In this document: piece by piece, positions 23,331 through 34,700 of the stretch
How positions within the stretch are numbered: the stretch's first letter is position 1
How the letters are laid out: each line of letters starts with the position of its first letter
NCBI GenBank assembly: GCA_963922205.1
Contig: CAWUHX010000421.1
Span: 62,001 to 126,000, forward strand
Direction: 5' to 3'
Origin: Romanomermis culicivorax
Lineage: Eukaryota > Nematoda > Enoplea > Mermithida > Mermithidae
Length of the DNA stretch: 64,000 bases
Notes under the pieces: generated by a model
Seen by the model: the letters and a program-made list of their open reading frames with translations, nothing else
What the model was told of the DNA's origin: nothing
The model's database searches: none
Translations under genes and position numbers: made by a program

Positions 23331-26300
23331 GTGAGAAATTTTTTGGATCAAAATTTTTTCAAAATGGGTATCAATCGATAGATTTTTGCGTGAAGTTTCT
23401 AAAAATGTAAACTAAAATTTTGTAGCTTCATTTTTGACAGAGTTGTGCTAGTTTAAAGTTTTGAATGAGACATCCTGTTTCACAAATTTCTTGTTTTTTT
23501 ATATTTTGATCGTTTTCAGAGTAAAATATGTCATGTTTGGTATAGATCAATAGATCTCAATGAGATCTTTCTGAAAAAAGCAATGAAATTTTTATATCTC
23601 TATTTTTCATGCGACTATGCCAGTTTGAAAAATGAAACTGTTTTTCACATGATTTTTACATCGATCTACATACCAGTCGATAGATCTCATCATGAGCTTT
23701 CTAAAAATGTAAACTAAAAATTTGTAGCTTCATTTTTGACAGAGTTGTGCTAGTTTAAAGTTTTGAATGAGACACCCTGTTTCATAAATTTCTTTTTTGA
23801 GCTATATTTTGATAGGTTTTCATGTAAAATATAGCATGTTTGGTATAGATCGATAGATCTTATCAAGATCTTTTTGGAAAAGTTAGTTAAAATTTTGTAT
23901 CTCAATTTTTAATGCAACTATGCTAATTTCAAATGAGACACCCTGTTGCAAAAACTTTTTTTATAGAAACGTAATAATACTACTATCAATCGATAGATCT
24001 TGTTGCCAGGATTCTAATAATATTGATTAAATTTTTTTATCTATATTTTTGACTGAGTTATGCTTGTTCAAATTTGCAAATGAGACACCCTGTTTCAGAA
24101 ATTTTTCTTTTTGACAATTTTGGGGTCGTTTTGTGTATAAAATATAACAATATGGGTACCATTCGATAGGTCTCTTGGTGATCTATCGAAAAACATACAT
24201 TAAAATGTGTGATGAATATTTTTCATCGAGTTATGTTTGTTTTAATTTTTTTTTGAGACACCCTGTTTACTTAATTTCTTTTTTTGGCTATTTCGCGGTT
24301 GTTTCTCGCCTAAAATACAACATTTTGGGTACCATTCGATAGATCTCGTTGAGATCTTTCCAAAAATGCTAATTAAAAGCTTCTATCTTAATTTTTGACA
24401 AAGTTATAGCATTTTTAGTGAAAAAACTGCATTTCTGTTCTTAAAATTCAAGGAACGAAAAACGACGATTTCGGCCGAGAATTGATGATTTCGTGCGGTA
24501 CGGCCAGCTGTTGGTCGGTCGACAGTTATTTCGCCACGTTGTATAGCCATTTATTTATATCGATTTTCGTCGTTTTGCTAAATTTTGGTTTAATGTTTTT
24601 GGCTAAACGTTTAATGAAACAAGCTTTGGAAAGGAAGAAAACTAAACGCAATTTGACCGCCGAAGAAAAACGTCTAAGTTCGCAAAATCATTTCCAAATT
24701 AAAGTGATCAAAACTTTGTCGGTGATGGTCATTTCGCACGCCACTTCGCACATAACTAGCCGGGTCATTTTATTGGTTTTGCTCACCATGCTCCGTCGCG
24801 ACCCGGAATTGACAGTTTTGGGTATGATTGATGATTGACAGGTCACATGATTGATACTTGACAGATCATGCGACATGACATGACACCTCATATGACACAT
24901 CACATGATTGATGACTGACAGCTCACATGATTGATAGTTGACAGATCATGTGACATGACATGACACATCACATGACATATTACATGATTCATCACTGACA
25001 GGTCACATGATTCATGACTGACAGGTCACATGATTCATCACTCACAGGTCGCATGATTCATCACTCACAGGTCGCATGATGATGATTGACAGGTCACGTG
25101 ATTGATATTTGACATATCATGTGACATGACATGACACCTCATATGACACATCACATGATTCATGACTGACAGGTCACATGATTGATAGTTGACAGATCAT
25201 GTGACATGACGTGACACATTACATGATTGATGAATGACAGCTCACGTGATTGATATTTGACAGATCATTGACATTACATGACACATCACATGACATATTA
25301 CATGATTCATCACTGACAGGTCACATGATTCATCACTGACAGGTCACATGATTCATCACTGACAGGTCGCATGATGATGATTGACAGGTCTCGTCATTGA
25401 TATTTCACAGATCATTGACATTACATGACACATCACATGACATATTACATGATTGATCACTGACAGGTCACATGATTGATGCTTGACAGGTCACGTGATT
25501 GATATTTGACAGATCATCGACATTACATGACACATCACATGACACATCATTCGCACGCCACCTCGCACATAATTAGCCGGGTCATCCTCCTCGTTTTGCT
25601 GACCATGCTGCGTTGCGATCCGGAATTGACAGTTTTGGGTATGATTGACATCATGATTGATGAGTGACAGGTCGCATGATTCATAGTTGACAGACCATGT
25701 GACATGACATGACACATTAGATGATTGATGAGTGACAGGTCGCATGATTGATATATGACAGGTCATGTGACATGACATGACACATCACATGACTGATAGT
25801 TCACAGATCACATGATTGATCACTGACAGGTCACATGATTGATGATTGACAGGTCACGTGATTGATATTCGACAGATCATCGACATTACATGACACATCA
25901 CATGATTGACGATTGACAGGTCAAATAATTAAAGTATAACAAGTCATAGGATTGATTCCATGAGACATCACATGACAGATCACGTAACTGATTCACAGAT
26001 CACATGATTGATCACTGACAGGTCACATGATTGATGATTGACAGCTCACATGATTGATATTCGACAGATCATCGACATTACATGACACATCACATGACAC
26101 ATCACATGACACATCACATCATTGACGAACACATCACATGATTGACGATTGACAGGTCAAATAATTAAAGTATAACAAGTCATATGATTGATTCCATGAG
26201 ACATCACATGACAGATCACATAACTGATCCACAGATCACATGATTGATCACTGACAGGTCACATGATTGATGATTGACAGCTCACGTGATTGATATTGGA

Positions 26301-28510
26301 CAGATCATCGACATTACATGACACATCACATGACACATTACATGATTGATGACTCACAGGTCGCATGATTGACATATGACAGGTCACATGATGAATCACA
26401 TGATTGATATTTGACAGGTCACATGATTGATTGACATATGACAACTCATATGATTATCACATGATTGATGACTGACAGGTCACGCCACATCTGACACATG
26501 ATATGATTGATATTTGACACATCACATGACATATCACATGATTGATAGTTGACAGATCACGTTATTGATGTCATGACATATCACATGACTAATGATTGAC
26601 AAGTCACCTAATTGACATATCACAGGTCATACGATTTATTCCATGAGACATTACATGACACATCACATGATTGATAGTTGACAGAGCATATCATTTATGT
26701 CATGAGACATCACATGACACATCACTTCATTGATGACTGACAGGTCACATGACATCTGACACATGATATGATTGATATTTGACAGATCATATAACACATC
26801 ACATGACATATCACATGATTGATCATTGGCAGGTCACACGATTGATAGTTGCCAGATCACACGATTTACATCTGACATATCAGATGATTGATATTTGACA
26901 GATCACATGATTGATCTCATGAGACATTACACGACACATCACATGGTCATATTTGACAGATCACATGATTTACATCTGACAGATGACACGATATCCTACG
27001 GATCACATTATATTAGACAGATCACATCATATCTGACGGATCACATGATAATTGACACATCACATGATTGACCTTAGACAGATCACATGATTTACATCCG
27101 ACTGATCACATGATATCTGACCCATCAAATGATCGATATATGACACATCACATGATTGATATTTGACAGATCACATGATTTTTATCTGACAGATCACGTG
27201 ATTGACGTCATGTAATCATAAAATTTTCACATGTTCATGTTTTTGCGCGCGAAAATTCAATTACCAACTACAGTAAACCTGAATCTTTCGATTCTCAAGT
27301 AGAATGATTTTACTTACTGATCTTTTCGATGCGAAATTTCGGTTTACTGTAGACATTTTTGTGGTTTTTCGCGCTAAAAACACAATTCGACGCTACAGTA
27401 ACCCCAAATTTTTTGATCCGCAAGTTTCCTCACTGTACTTGCTAATCTTTTTTATACAGTCTTCAATTTACTGTAGGTGCATGCATATGAAAACTGAAAG
27501 TATTCAACGCTACAGTAAACCGTGATTTTTTTGATTGTCAAGTTTCCCCATTTTACTTACTGATCTTTTTGATGCACAATCTTAGTTTACTGTAGACAAT
27601 TCCACGTTTTTGCGCGCGAAAATCCAATTCTAAGCTACAGTAATCCAAATTTTTTTGACCCGCAAGTTTCACATTTGTACTTGCTGATCTTTTTCCTGCA
27701 AAATGTTGGTTTACTGTACAAACATTTTCATATTTTTGCGCGCGAAAATTCAATTCCGAGCTACAGTAACCCAACTTTTTTGATCTTCAAGTTTCACAGA
27801 TTTTGTACTTGCTGATCGTTTTCCTGTGAAAACTTGGTTCACTGTACACGCATTTTCATGTTTTTGCGCGCGAAAATTCAATTCTAAGCTACAGTAACCC
27901 AAAAATTTTTGATCGTCAAGTTTCACAATTGCACCCACTCATCTTTTTCCTGCACAATGTTGCTGTACTGTACACATTCCCGTGTTTTTTAGCGCGAAAA
28001 TTCAAATCCAAGCTACAGTAGATCAAATTTTCGTGATCCGCAAGTTTCATATCAACACTTGCTCATCTTTTTCGTACAAATTTCCAATTTACTGTAGGTT
28101 CCTGCGCCCGGAATTTAGTCGTCATCAACGCAGCGTTGCATTTCTTTTTCTACTACGCAACCAGTAGCGAAATGCGTACGGCCGTCGATCAATATTGCGG
28201 CTGCAGCGGCAGCCGCAGCCGTTGGCTGCGTTTTTGTTGCCGTGCGTCGACGCGCGACGACGCACGCGTCGCGGCGGCCGCGGCGGTGAGCTTCAACGAC
28301 CGAGCGTCGCCCGCCGACGGAAATTTTCTGGCTACGACGTCGGGAGCCGGCGGCGGCGGAAACGTCGACGGAGCGTCGACGTTTTTCCGACGTACAATAG
28401 GCGGCGGCGATACGACGACGTTGACGGCTACAGTAACCAATGAAAGAAATCGAGGCGGTAGATCGAAAATCCAACCTTTGACGCATTTGAACGCGGGAAA
28501 TTTGGAATAA
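22835..28510 (+). CDS. Rhodopsin-like 7TM receptor, probable nematode chemoreceptor (Srsx-like), 425 aa
   Basis: Three exons (22835-23330, 24453-24821, 28098-28510) join in phase 1 to give 425 residues, a usual length for a serpentine receptor. Seen: TM1 about 20-49 with Asn44, TM2 with Asp69, Cys100/101 at the TM3 start, LDR at 123-125 in place of DRY, and TM4 with Trp152. Then a Cys-containing loop (about 178-190), TM5 about 195-220 and a basic third loop (LERKKTKRNL). TM6 follows at about 237-265, and TM7 has NAALHFFFYY in place of NPxxY. The NxxxxFFYY-SSEMR form is typical of nematode chemoreceptor families, hence Srsx-like as inference. The C-tail of about 100 residues is Ala/Gly/Arg/Ser-rich and looks disordered. 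It should sit in the plasma membrane and signal through G proteins; the ligand is unknown. Frame continuity over all three exons is strong support. Confidence 0.75.
23340..24420. repeat. Dyad-repeat units in receptor intron 1
   Basis: Seven units with cores near 23373, 23548, 23681, 23849, 23989, 24163 and 24337. They carry the companion motif GAGACACCCTGTTTCA. There is one more unit than in copy 1, which explains most of the length difference (1122 against 952 bp). Confidence 0.7.
24453..24821 (+). CDS. Receptor exon 2 (TM5-TM6)
   Basis: Acceptor TTAAAATTCAAG, donor GTATGA, phase 1 at both ends. The split Gly166 joins to TKNDDFGRELMISCG. It includes TM5 (LFISIFVVLLNFGLMFLA), a basic loop, TM6 and the third outer loop ending LRRDPELTVL. 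Confidence 0.75.
24822..27215. repeat. Receptor intron 2 satellite (CATGATTGAT / TGACAGGTCA modules)
   Basis: About 2.4 kb of irregular satellite starts directly at the donor. Modules of about 20-25 bp such as TCACATGATTGATGACTGAC, AGGTCACATGATTGAT and ATGACACATCACATGA are shuffled. The intron's own first bases (GTATGATTGATGATTGACAGG) are a module, so the array seems to have grown from the 5' splice site. CACATG/CACGTG (E-box form) and AGGTCA occur dozens of times. The base composition is unlike the A/T homopolymer-rich neighbours. Reverse frames encoding MSCHMTCH-like peptides are repeat translations. Confidence 0.85.
25551..25638 (+). pseudogene. 88-nt copy of receptor exon 2 3' end with donor, inside the satellite
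   Basis: It aligns without gaps to 24734-24821 and is followed by the same donor, GTATGATTGA. I count 11 base differences. Seven of nine changed codons are synonymous; the two replacements are Thr to Ile and Arg to Cys. No acceptor lies directly upstream and TGA closes the frame in the satellite, so it is not a complete exon. Confidence 0.7.
27240..28097. repeat. Seven-unit ~125-bp tandem repeat ending at the exon 3 acceptor
   Basis: CTACAGTAA recurs at 27268, 27393, 27510, 27635, 27762, 27889 and 28013 (spacing 117-127 bp). Each unit also has GCGCGAAAATTCAA just before it and TTTACTGTAG or TTTACTGTAC about 75 bp after it, so the ends are inverted (CTACAGTA / TACTGTAG). The last TTTACTGTAG (28088-28097) is the splice acceptor of exon 3; identical decamers end at 27352, 27476 and 27595. 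I recall dispersed Caenorhabditis repeats with CTACAGTA/TACTGTAG and GCGCG, but this is unverified. Confidence 0.8.
28098..28510 (+). CDS. Receptor exon 3 (TM7 and GC-rich C-tail)
   Basis: Acceptor TTTACTGTAG; the split Gly leads into SCARNLVVINAALHFFFYYA and SSEMRTAVDQYCG. From about 28180 to 28440 the exon is strikingly GC- and CpG-rich. It encodes a tail with poly-Ala, GAGGGG and Arg-rich runs. It ends HLNAGNLE and TAA at 28508-28510. CTACAGTAACC at 28428-28438, the motif of the adjacent repeat, lies inside the coding part (ATVTNE). Confidence 0.7.
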
Positions 28511-28511
28511 A
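28506..28511 (+). terminator. AATAAA overlapping the receptor stop codon
   Basis: GAATAA is the end of the reading frame and AATAAA spans its TAA. If used for cleavage, the 3' UTR would be only about 10-30 nt. Nothing better is seen before the next gene starts at 28728. Confidence 0.35.
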
Positions 28512-28727
28512 AAAATATTCTGTCGTTTTTCGTGGTTGATCAACATGTTTGTATTTGTGGAAAGGTTGCTCGAAAATCAAATTCCTGTATCGATGTTTAC
28601 TGTATCAAATTCTAAAATCGATGCGTCGAAAAATTGTCAGTTTTTTTCCTAATTTCGTCGTTTTTTGCTCATTTTGCGTCATTTTTCAATTTCTATATCG
28701 TCTTTGCTCATTGAATTTAGAATAATT
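28511..28727 (+). promoter_or_regulatory. 217-bp spacer between receptor and endonuclease genes
   Basis: Non-repetitive AT-rich spacer. It ends in CATTGAATTTAG (28709-28720), seven bases before the next ATG. This is acceptor-like and could take a spliced leader. A single short spacer between two same-strand genes allows either a compact promoter or a two-gene operon; the sequence does not decide. Confidence 0.35.
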
Positions 28728-28748
28728 ATGGCGCCCGTTCGTAAAAAT
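28728..28748 (+). CDS. APEX1: AP endonuclease exon 1 (start)
   Basis: ATG followed by six codons (MAPVRKN) and GTGAGC, phase 0. The stretch is GC-richer than its surroundings and a good donor follows. A 7-codon first exon is unusual but fits the small basic exons that follow. Confidence 0.5.
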
Positions 28749-31700
28749 GTGAGCGAAATTTGAAAATTTTCGCGTTTTTTCGCCCAAAAATTGTCCATTT
28801 TATGGGGAAAAATGCTGATATTTGGAAAAAAATTTTGGGCTTTTGACGTAGAAAACACGCAATTTTGCGTTTTTTGTTTAAAAAAATTAGAAATTATGAA
28901 AATTTATGAGTTGAATTTTCGAAAATTTGATCCAAAATTTAGAATTTTGCGGTAGGAAATTCGAAAATTCCAATTTTTTCATGAAAAATTTCGAATTTAT
29001 TCGAAAGGAAAAATTCGAAATTTTTCCAAATTTTGACTCGAATTTTCCAACATTTCGTCCAGAATTTTGAATTTTCCGATATAAAATTGGAAAATTCTAA
29101 TTTTTTACATTGGAAATTTAAAATTTTGTGGAAAAAAATTTCCAAATTCTAAAAAGTTGTGACTGGAATTTTCGAAAATTTGATGCAAAATTTAGAATTT
29201 TGAAAAAAATTTCGGAATTTTCTCAAAATTGCGACTGAAATTTCCGAAAATACGATCTAAAATTTAGAATTTTTATGAGAAAAAATTCTGAAAATTTATG
29301 ACTAAAATTTTCCAAAATTTGATTCAAAATTTAGAATTTTGCGATAGGAAGTATGAAATTTCTTAAATTTTGCATCCGAAATTTAGAATTTTATGACTAA
29401 TTATCGAAAACTCGATCGAAAATTTAGAATTTAAAAAAAAAAATTTCGAAATTTTGAAAAATTGTGACTAAAATTTCCGAATATTCCATCCAAAACTTAG
29501 CATTTCGTGTTGAAAATTTCGAAATTTTGAAAAAATGTGACTTACAATGCTCGAAAATTCAAGTTCTTTTACAGCAAAGTTTACAAGGTTAGCATAAGAA
29601 ATTCGAAATTCTTTAAATAATGTAAATATTTTAAAAATTCAAATTTTTTCAATTCAAAGTATAAAACTTTGCCAAAAAAATTTGGAAATTCCGAGAAATT
29701 TTTACTAAAATTTCCGAAAATTCGATCCAAAATTCATGTTGAAAACTCCGAAATTGTGAAATTTCAGAATTTCGAAATTTTCTTGAAAAAATTTTCCAAA
29801 ATTTTGTTCCAAAAATTCTTAATTTTCATTGAAATTTTCGAAAATTTCCATCGAAATTTTTTTCCAAAATTTTCAAATTTTTGTCTAAAATCTACGAAAA
29901 TTTTATTCATAGTTTCAGAATTTTTTTCTCTCAAAATTCTAAATTTTAGATCGTATTTTCGGAAATTTCAGTCGCAATTTTGAAAAAATTCCGAAATTTT
30001 TACCAAAATTCTAAATTTTGCATCAAATTTTCGAAAATTCTAGTCAAAAATTTTTAGAATTTCGAAATTTTTTCAATTTTTTTTTTCAATTTTAATCAAA
30101 TTTTTGGAATTTTTTTTCCAAAAAATGTAATATTTAATTGAAGTTAGAATTTCGAAATTTCCTTCAAAATTTTTTTTCAAATTTTAATGAAATTTTCCAA
30201 AATTTTCTTCAGAAAATTTCTTAATTTTTATTGAAATTTTCGAAAATTTCAGCTAATTTTTTTAGAATTTTCAATTTTGTCTCTTAATTTCCAAATTTTG
30301 GATCAAATTTTTGAAAAATTCAAAATTTTTAATCAAATTTTCGAAATTTTTATTTATAAAATTTTTAATCTTAATTAAACTTTCGGAAATTTTAGTTGAA
30401 AATTTTTCGAATTCCGAACTTTGTTACGAAAAATTCTCCATTTTTGATTTGAAAAGATCAGAATTTTCGAGTTAGAATTTTTTTAATTTTGAATTTTATA
30501 TCGTAAAATTCTAAATTTTGGATCAAATTTTCGAAAATTACGGTCACAATTTTCAAATTTTTTAGATAAAATTTATAAATTTTGGATGAATTTTTTAAAA
30601 TTTTTTTAAAAAATTAAAATTAAAAATTTTTTCTAAATTTTTTTTCAGAAATTGAAAAAAGAAGCTTTGTCGTCTATGGAAACGGAAAAAGTTATGAATA
30701 CTTGACTTATAGAGAATGCATTATCGAATTTTTTGTTCTTAATTTTGAAGAAATTTGGCATTTTTAAACAAAATTTTGTTCAAAAAACAGAATTCTTTAC
30801 AAAAAAAATTGACAATTTGAACTGTTTTGAATTTATAAATTAAAATTTTTAAGGGAAAAATCTATATTTTTTAAATCAATTTTTGTTCAAAAATTACAAG
30901 TTTCTACTGAAAAATTGGCATTTTCGACCTAATTTTGTTCAAAAACCACAAATTTTTAAATAGAAAATTGACAATTTCGACAATTTCAAGTTTAGAAATG
31001 GACATTTTCAAGAGGAAAAGTTGGCATTTTTGGTCAAATTTTGTTCAAAAATCATAATTTTCTATTGAAAAATTGACAATTTCGACTGTAATAATCGCAA
31101 TTTACTCGAAAAAATTTACAATTTTAATTATTTTAAATTTAAAAATGAAAATATTCGAGAGAAAAATTTGAAATTTTTAGTCAAACTTTGTTCTAAAATT
31201 ACAATTTTTTCCCTAAAAAATTGACAACTTCGTCTTCAAAAACCGACTTTTGTACTACAAAATTGACAATGTCGACTGTTTTAAGTTTAAAAATGAGAAT
31301 TTTAAAAGAAAAAATTGTTAATTTTAACTAAATTTTGTTCAAAAATCACATAATTTTGCTCGAAAAATTGACAATTTCCACTTCAAAAATCACAGTTTTT
31401 AAGTAGAAAAATTTGAAATTTTTGATCAAATTTTGTTCAAAAATTACAATTTTATTGAAAAATTTACAATTTTGACTGTTATAATTTAAAAAATGAATTT
31501 TTCCATGGAAAAAATTGACAATTTTTAGTGAAAAATTGATAATTTTGACAATTTTTTGTTAAAAATTGAAGTTTTCTATGGAAAATTCTGAATTTTTGAC
31601 CAAATTTGGTTCAGAAAAATACAATTTTTTACTTAAAATTGACAATTTTGAGCTGGAAATGAAAATTTTCTAGAAAAAAAATTCAAATTTTTGATCAGAG

Positions 31701-34700
31701 TTCGTTCAAATATTACATTTTTCTACTGGAAAATTTACAATTTTGACTGTTTTAAATTTAAAAATGTAAATTTGATGAAAATCACAATTTTTTATTGAAA
31801 ATTTAAAAATTTGGAAGAAGAAAAAATTACATTTTTCACCAAATTTTGTTCAAAAATTACAATTTTCTACTAAAAAGTTGACACTTTCGACTTCAAAAAT
31901 CGAATTTTGTACTACAAAATTGATCATTTTGACTGTTTTCAGTTGAAAAATGACAATTTTCCCGAAAAAATTCATAATTTTTACCCAAATTTTGTTCAAT
32001 AATTACGAATTTTTCTACAAAAAAAAATTTATAGTTTTGACTGTTGCAAATTTGAGAATGAAAATTTTTCAGAAAAAAATTAAAAATTATGTTAAAAATT
32101 GCGATTTTCTAATTTAAAATTGACAATTTTAAATTTAAAAATAAAAATTTTCAAACGAAAAAATTGACATTTTCGACCAAACAATGTTCAAAAATCGAAA
32201 TTTTTTACTGAAAAATTTACAATTTCGACCATTTCAAGCTAAAAAAAATGAAAATTTTCAAGAAAAAGTAGACATTTTTGAAGGAAATTTCGTTGAAAAA
32301 TCCCAATTTTTACTCAAAAATTGACAATTTTGACTGACGTTTCAAGTTCTAAATGAGAATTTTGATGGAAAAAATTGACATTTTCAACTAAATTTGTTCA
32401 AAGATCACAATTTTCCATAGTAGAAAGTTGACAATTGTAATTGTTTCAAATTTAAAAATGAAATTTTTTCATGAAAAAATGGACATTTTTTTCAAAATTC
32501 ACAATTTTCTGCTGAAAAATTGACAATTTGGACTATTTTAAAATTGAAAATGACAATTTTCTAAAGAAAAAAAATTGACATTTTTGAATAAATATTGTTC
32601 AAAAATCACATTTTTTATACAAAAAAATTTTCACTTTCGACTACTTAAATTTAAAAAATAGAAATTTTGCCGAAAAAAATTGACACTCGAAGAAAATTTG
32701 TTGGAAAATCACAATTTTTCACTGAAAAATTGACAATCACAGCTTGAAAAATTGAAATTTTCTGGCGAAAAATTTGTACAGTTTTGCACGTTTTTCGGGG
32801 AAATTGATAATTTCAAGTGTTTTAAGCAGAAAAAAATAAAAATTTCGACATTTTTTTATGTTTAAAAATGAAAATTTTCCCGAGAAAAAATGACATTTTT
32901 TCAAAAAAAAAATTGGTCAAAAATCAACAATTTCGACAATTTTAAGGTTAAAAATTAGAATTTTTAAAAAACCTGTTTGATCAAATTTCGTTGAAAAATT
33001 ACAATTTTCTACTGAAAAAATTAAAATTTCCACAATTTTAAGTGTAAAAATGTGAATTTTCTAGAAAAAAATGTAATTTTCCATCAAATTTTGTTCAAAA
33101 AAATCGACTCGAAAATTGGCAACTTCGATAATTTTAAGGCTAAAAATCGAAATTTTAAAAAGAAAAAATTGACATTTGTGATTAAATTTCGTTTAAAAAT
33201 TACAATTTTTCACTCAAAAATTTAAAATTTCCACAATTTTAAGTGTAAAAATGTAAATTTTTTAGAAAAAATGACATTTTCCATCAAATTTTGTTCAAAA
33301 AAATCGACTCGAAAATTGGCAACTTCGATAATTTTGAGGCTAAAAATCGAAATTTTAAAAAGAAAAAATTGACATTTCTGATCAAATTTCACTGAAAAAT
33401 TTAAAATTTTCACAAATTTAAGTGTAAAAATGTAAATTTTCTAGAAAAAAATGACATTTTCCATCAAATTTTGTTCAAAAATCATAAATTTTAGTGAAAA
33501 TTTGACAACTTCGATGACAATTTCGACTGTATTCTTGATTTAAAAATGGAAAGTTTTGAAAAAAATTGAAATTTCTGACGGAATTTTCTTCAAAAATCAC
33601 AATTTTCGTCAGGAAAATTGATAATTTTAGGCACAAAAAATGGGAATTTTCGAGAAAAAATGACATTTTTAACCAAATATTGTTCAAAAATCAAATTTGT
33701 ACTAAAAATTGACAATTTCGACTATTTTTTACATTTGAAAGTGAAAATTTTCAAAAATTTTAAATAAAATTTTGTTTAAAAATCTCAATTTTCTACTGAA
33801 ATATTTGACAATTTTGATTATAATTCAAGTTTAAAAATGGGAATTTTCGGAAAAATTTGAAATTTTCGAACGGAATTTGTTGAAAAATGAAAATTTTTTA
33901 CTGAAAAATTAACAATCACAGCTCGAAAAATTGAAATTTTTCGCCCTAAAATTTACAGTTTCGCATTTTTAAGCTGAAAAATGAAAATTTTCCAAATGAA
34001 AATTTACATTTTTGACCAAATTTTCTTCAAAAATCACACAGTTTTCTACAGGAAAATTTAAAATGTCAACTGTTTTAGCCACAAAAAAATGGAAATTTTC
34101 AAGGAAAAATGACATTTTCCACAAAATTTTTATTCAAAAATTGCAATTTTCTACCGAAAAATTGACAATTTTTGACCAGTTTTTGTTGAATTTTTCACTA
34201 AAAAAAAAATTTTTAATTGCAAATTTTTCTAGGATATCAATGAAGAAACCACATCGATAGAGAAAAAAGTCAATAAAGTTGGTTAAATTATAAGGATTTA
34301 GTTGAAAAATTTATACAAAATGCATCTTTTTTTTCAGGAAAAAGAAGCAAAAATTGGTAAACGTGGTCGACCAGCTAAGGTAAAAAATTTTTTTTGTTCA
34401 TAAAAAGTATACTTTAAATCACTTTTTTGCACCAAATAAACGTTAAAAAGTAAAGTTTTCAGCAGAAAAATTGGTCAAAAATGTCGATTTTTTGCTTTCA
34501 AATTTTTATTTTTGAGCCTAAAAGAAGCGAAAATGTCGAATTTTTCCGTAAAAATTTGTAATTTTTACACAAAATTTGATCAAAACGGTCAACTTTGTGT
34601 TTAAATTTTCATTTTTTAAAGTTTAAAGTAGTCGAAAATGTCGAATTTTTCAGTAAAAATTTGTAATTTTTGAACAAAATTTGATCAAAAATGTCAACTT

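Larger units (their letters stand above)
16755..24547. repeat. Segmental tandem duplication, copy 2
   Basis: Direct repeat of 8088-15613, in the same order. Shared blocks run through 16760-17860, the (TTAA)-rich run at 18103-18128, 18480-20250 and 21840-24547. Copy 2 runs on into the rest of the receptor gene, whereas copy 1 stops in exon 2. Copy 1 is therefore the partial duplicate, or lost its end. The segment about 20262-21835 is specific to this copy and contains an exon 1 relic. Confidence 0.85.

Noticed and set aside
24688..26444. Reverse frames with MSCHVTCH-like His/Cys repeats
   Set aside because: The His/Cys pattern looks metal-binding but follows directly from the CATGATTGAT/TGACACATCAC satellite.
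28115..28546. 143-codon reverse frame opposite receptor exon 3
   Set aside because: GC-rich sequence lacks stops in all frames; the forward frame has TM7 and correct splicing phase, the reverse one nothing recognisable.
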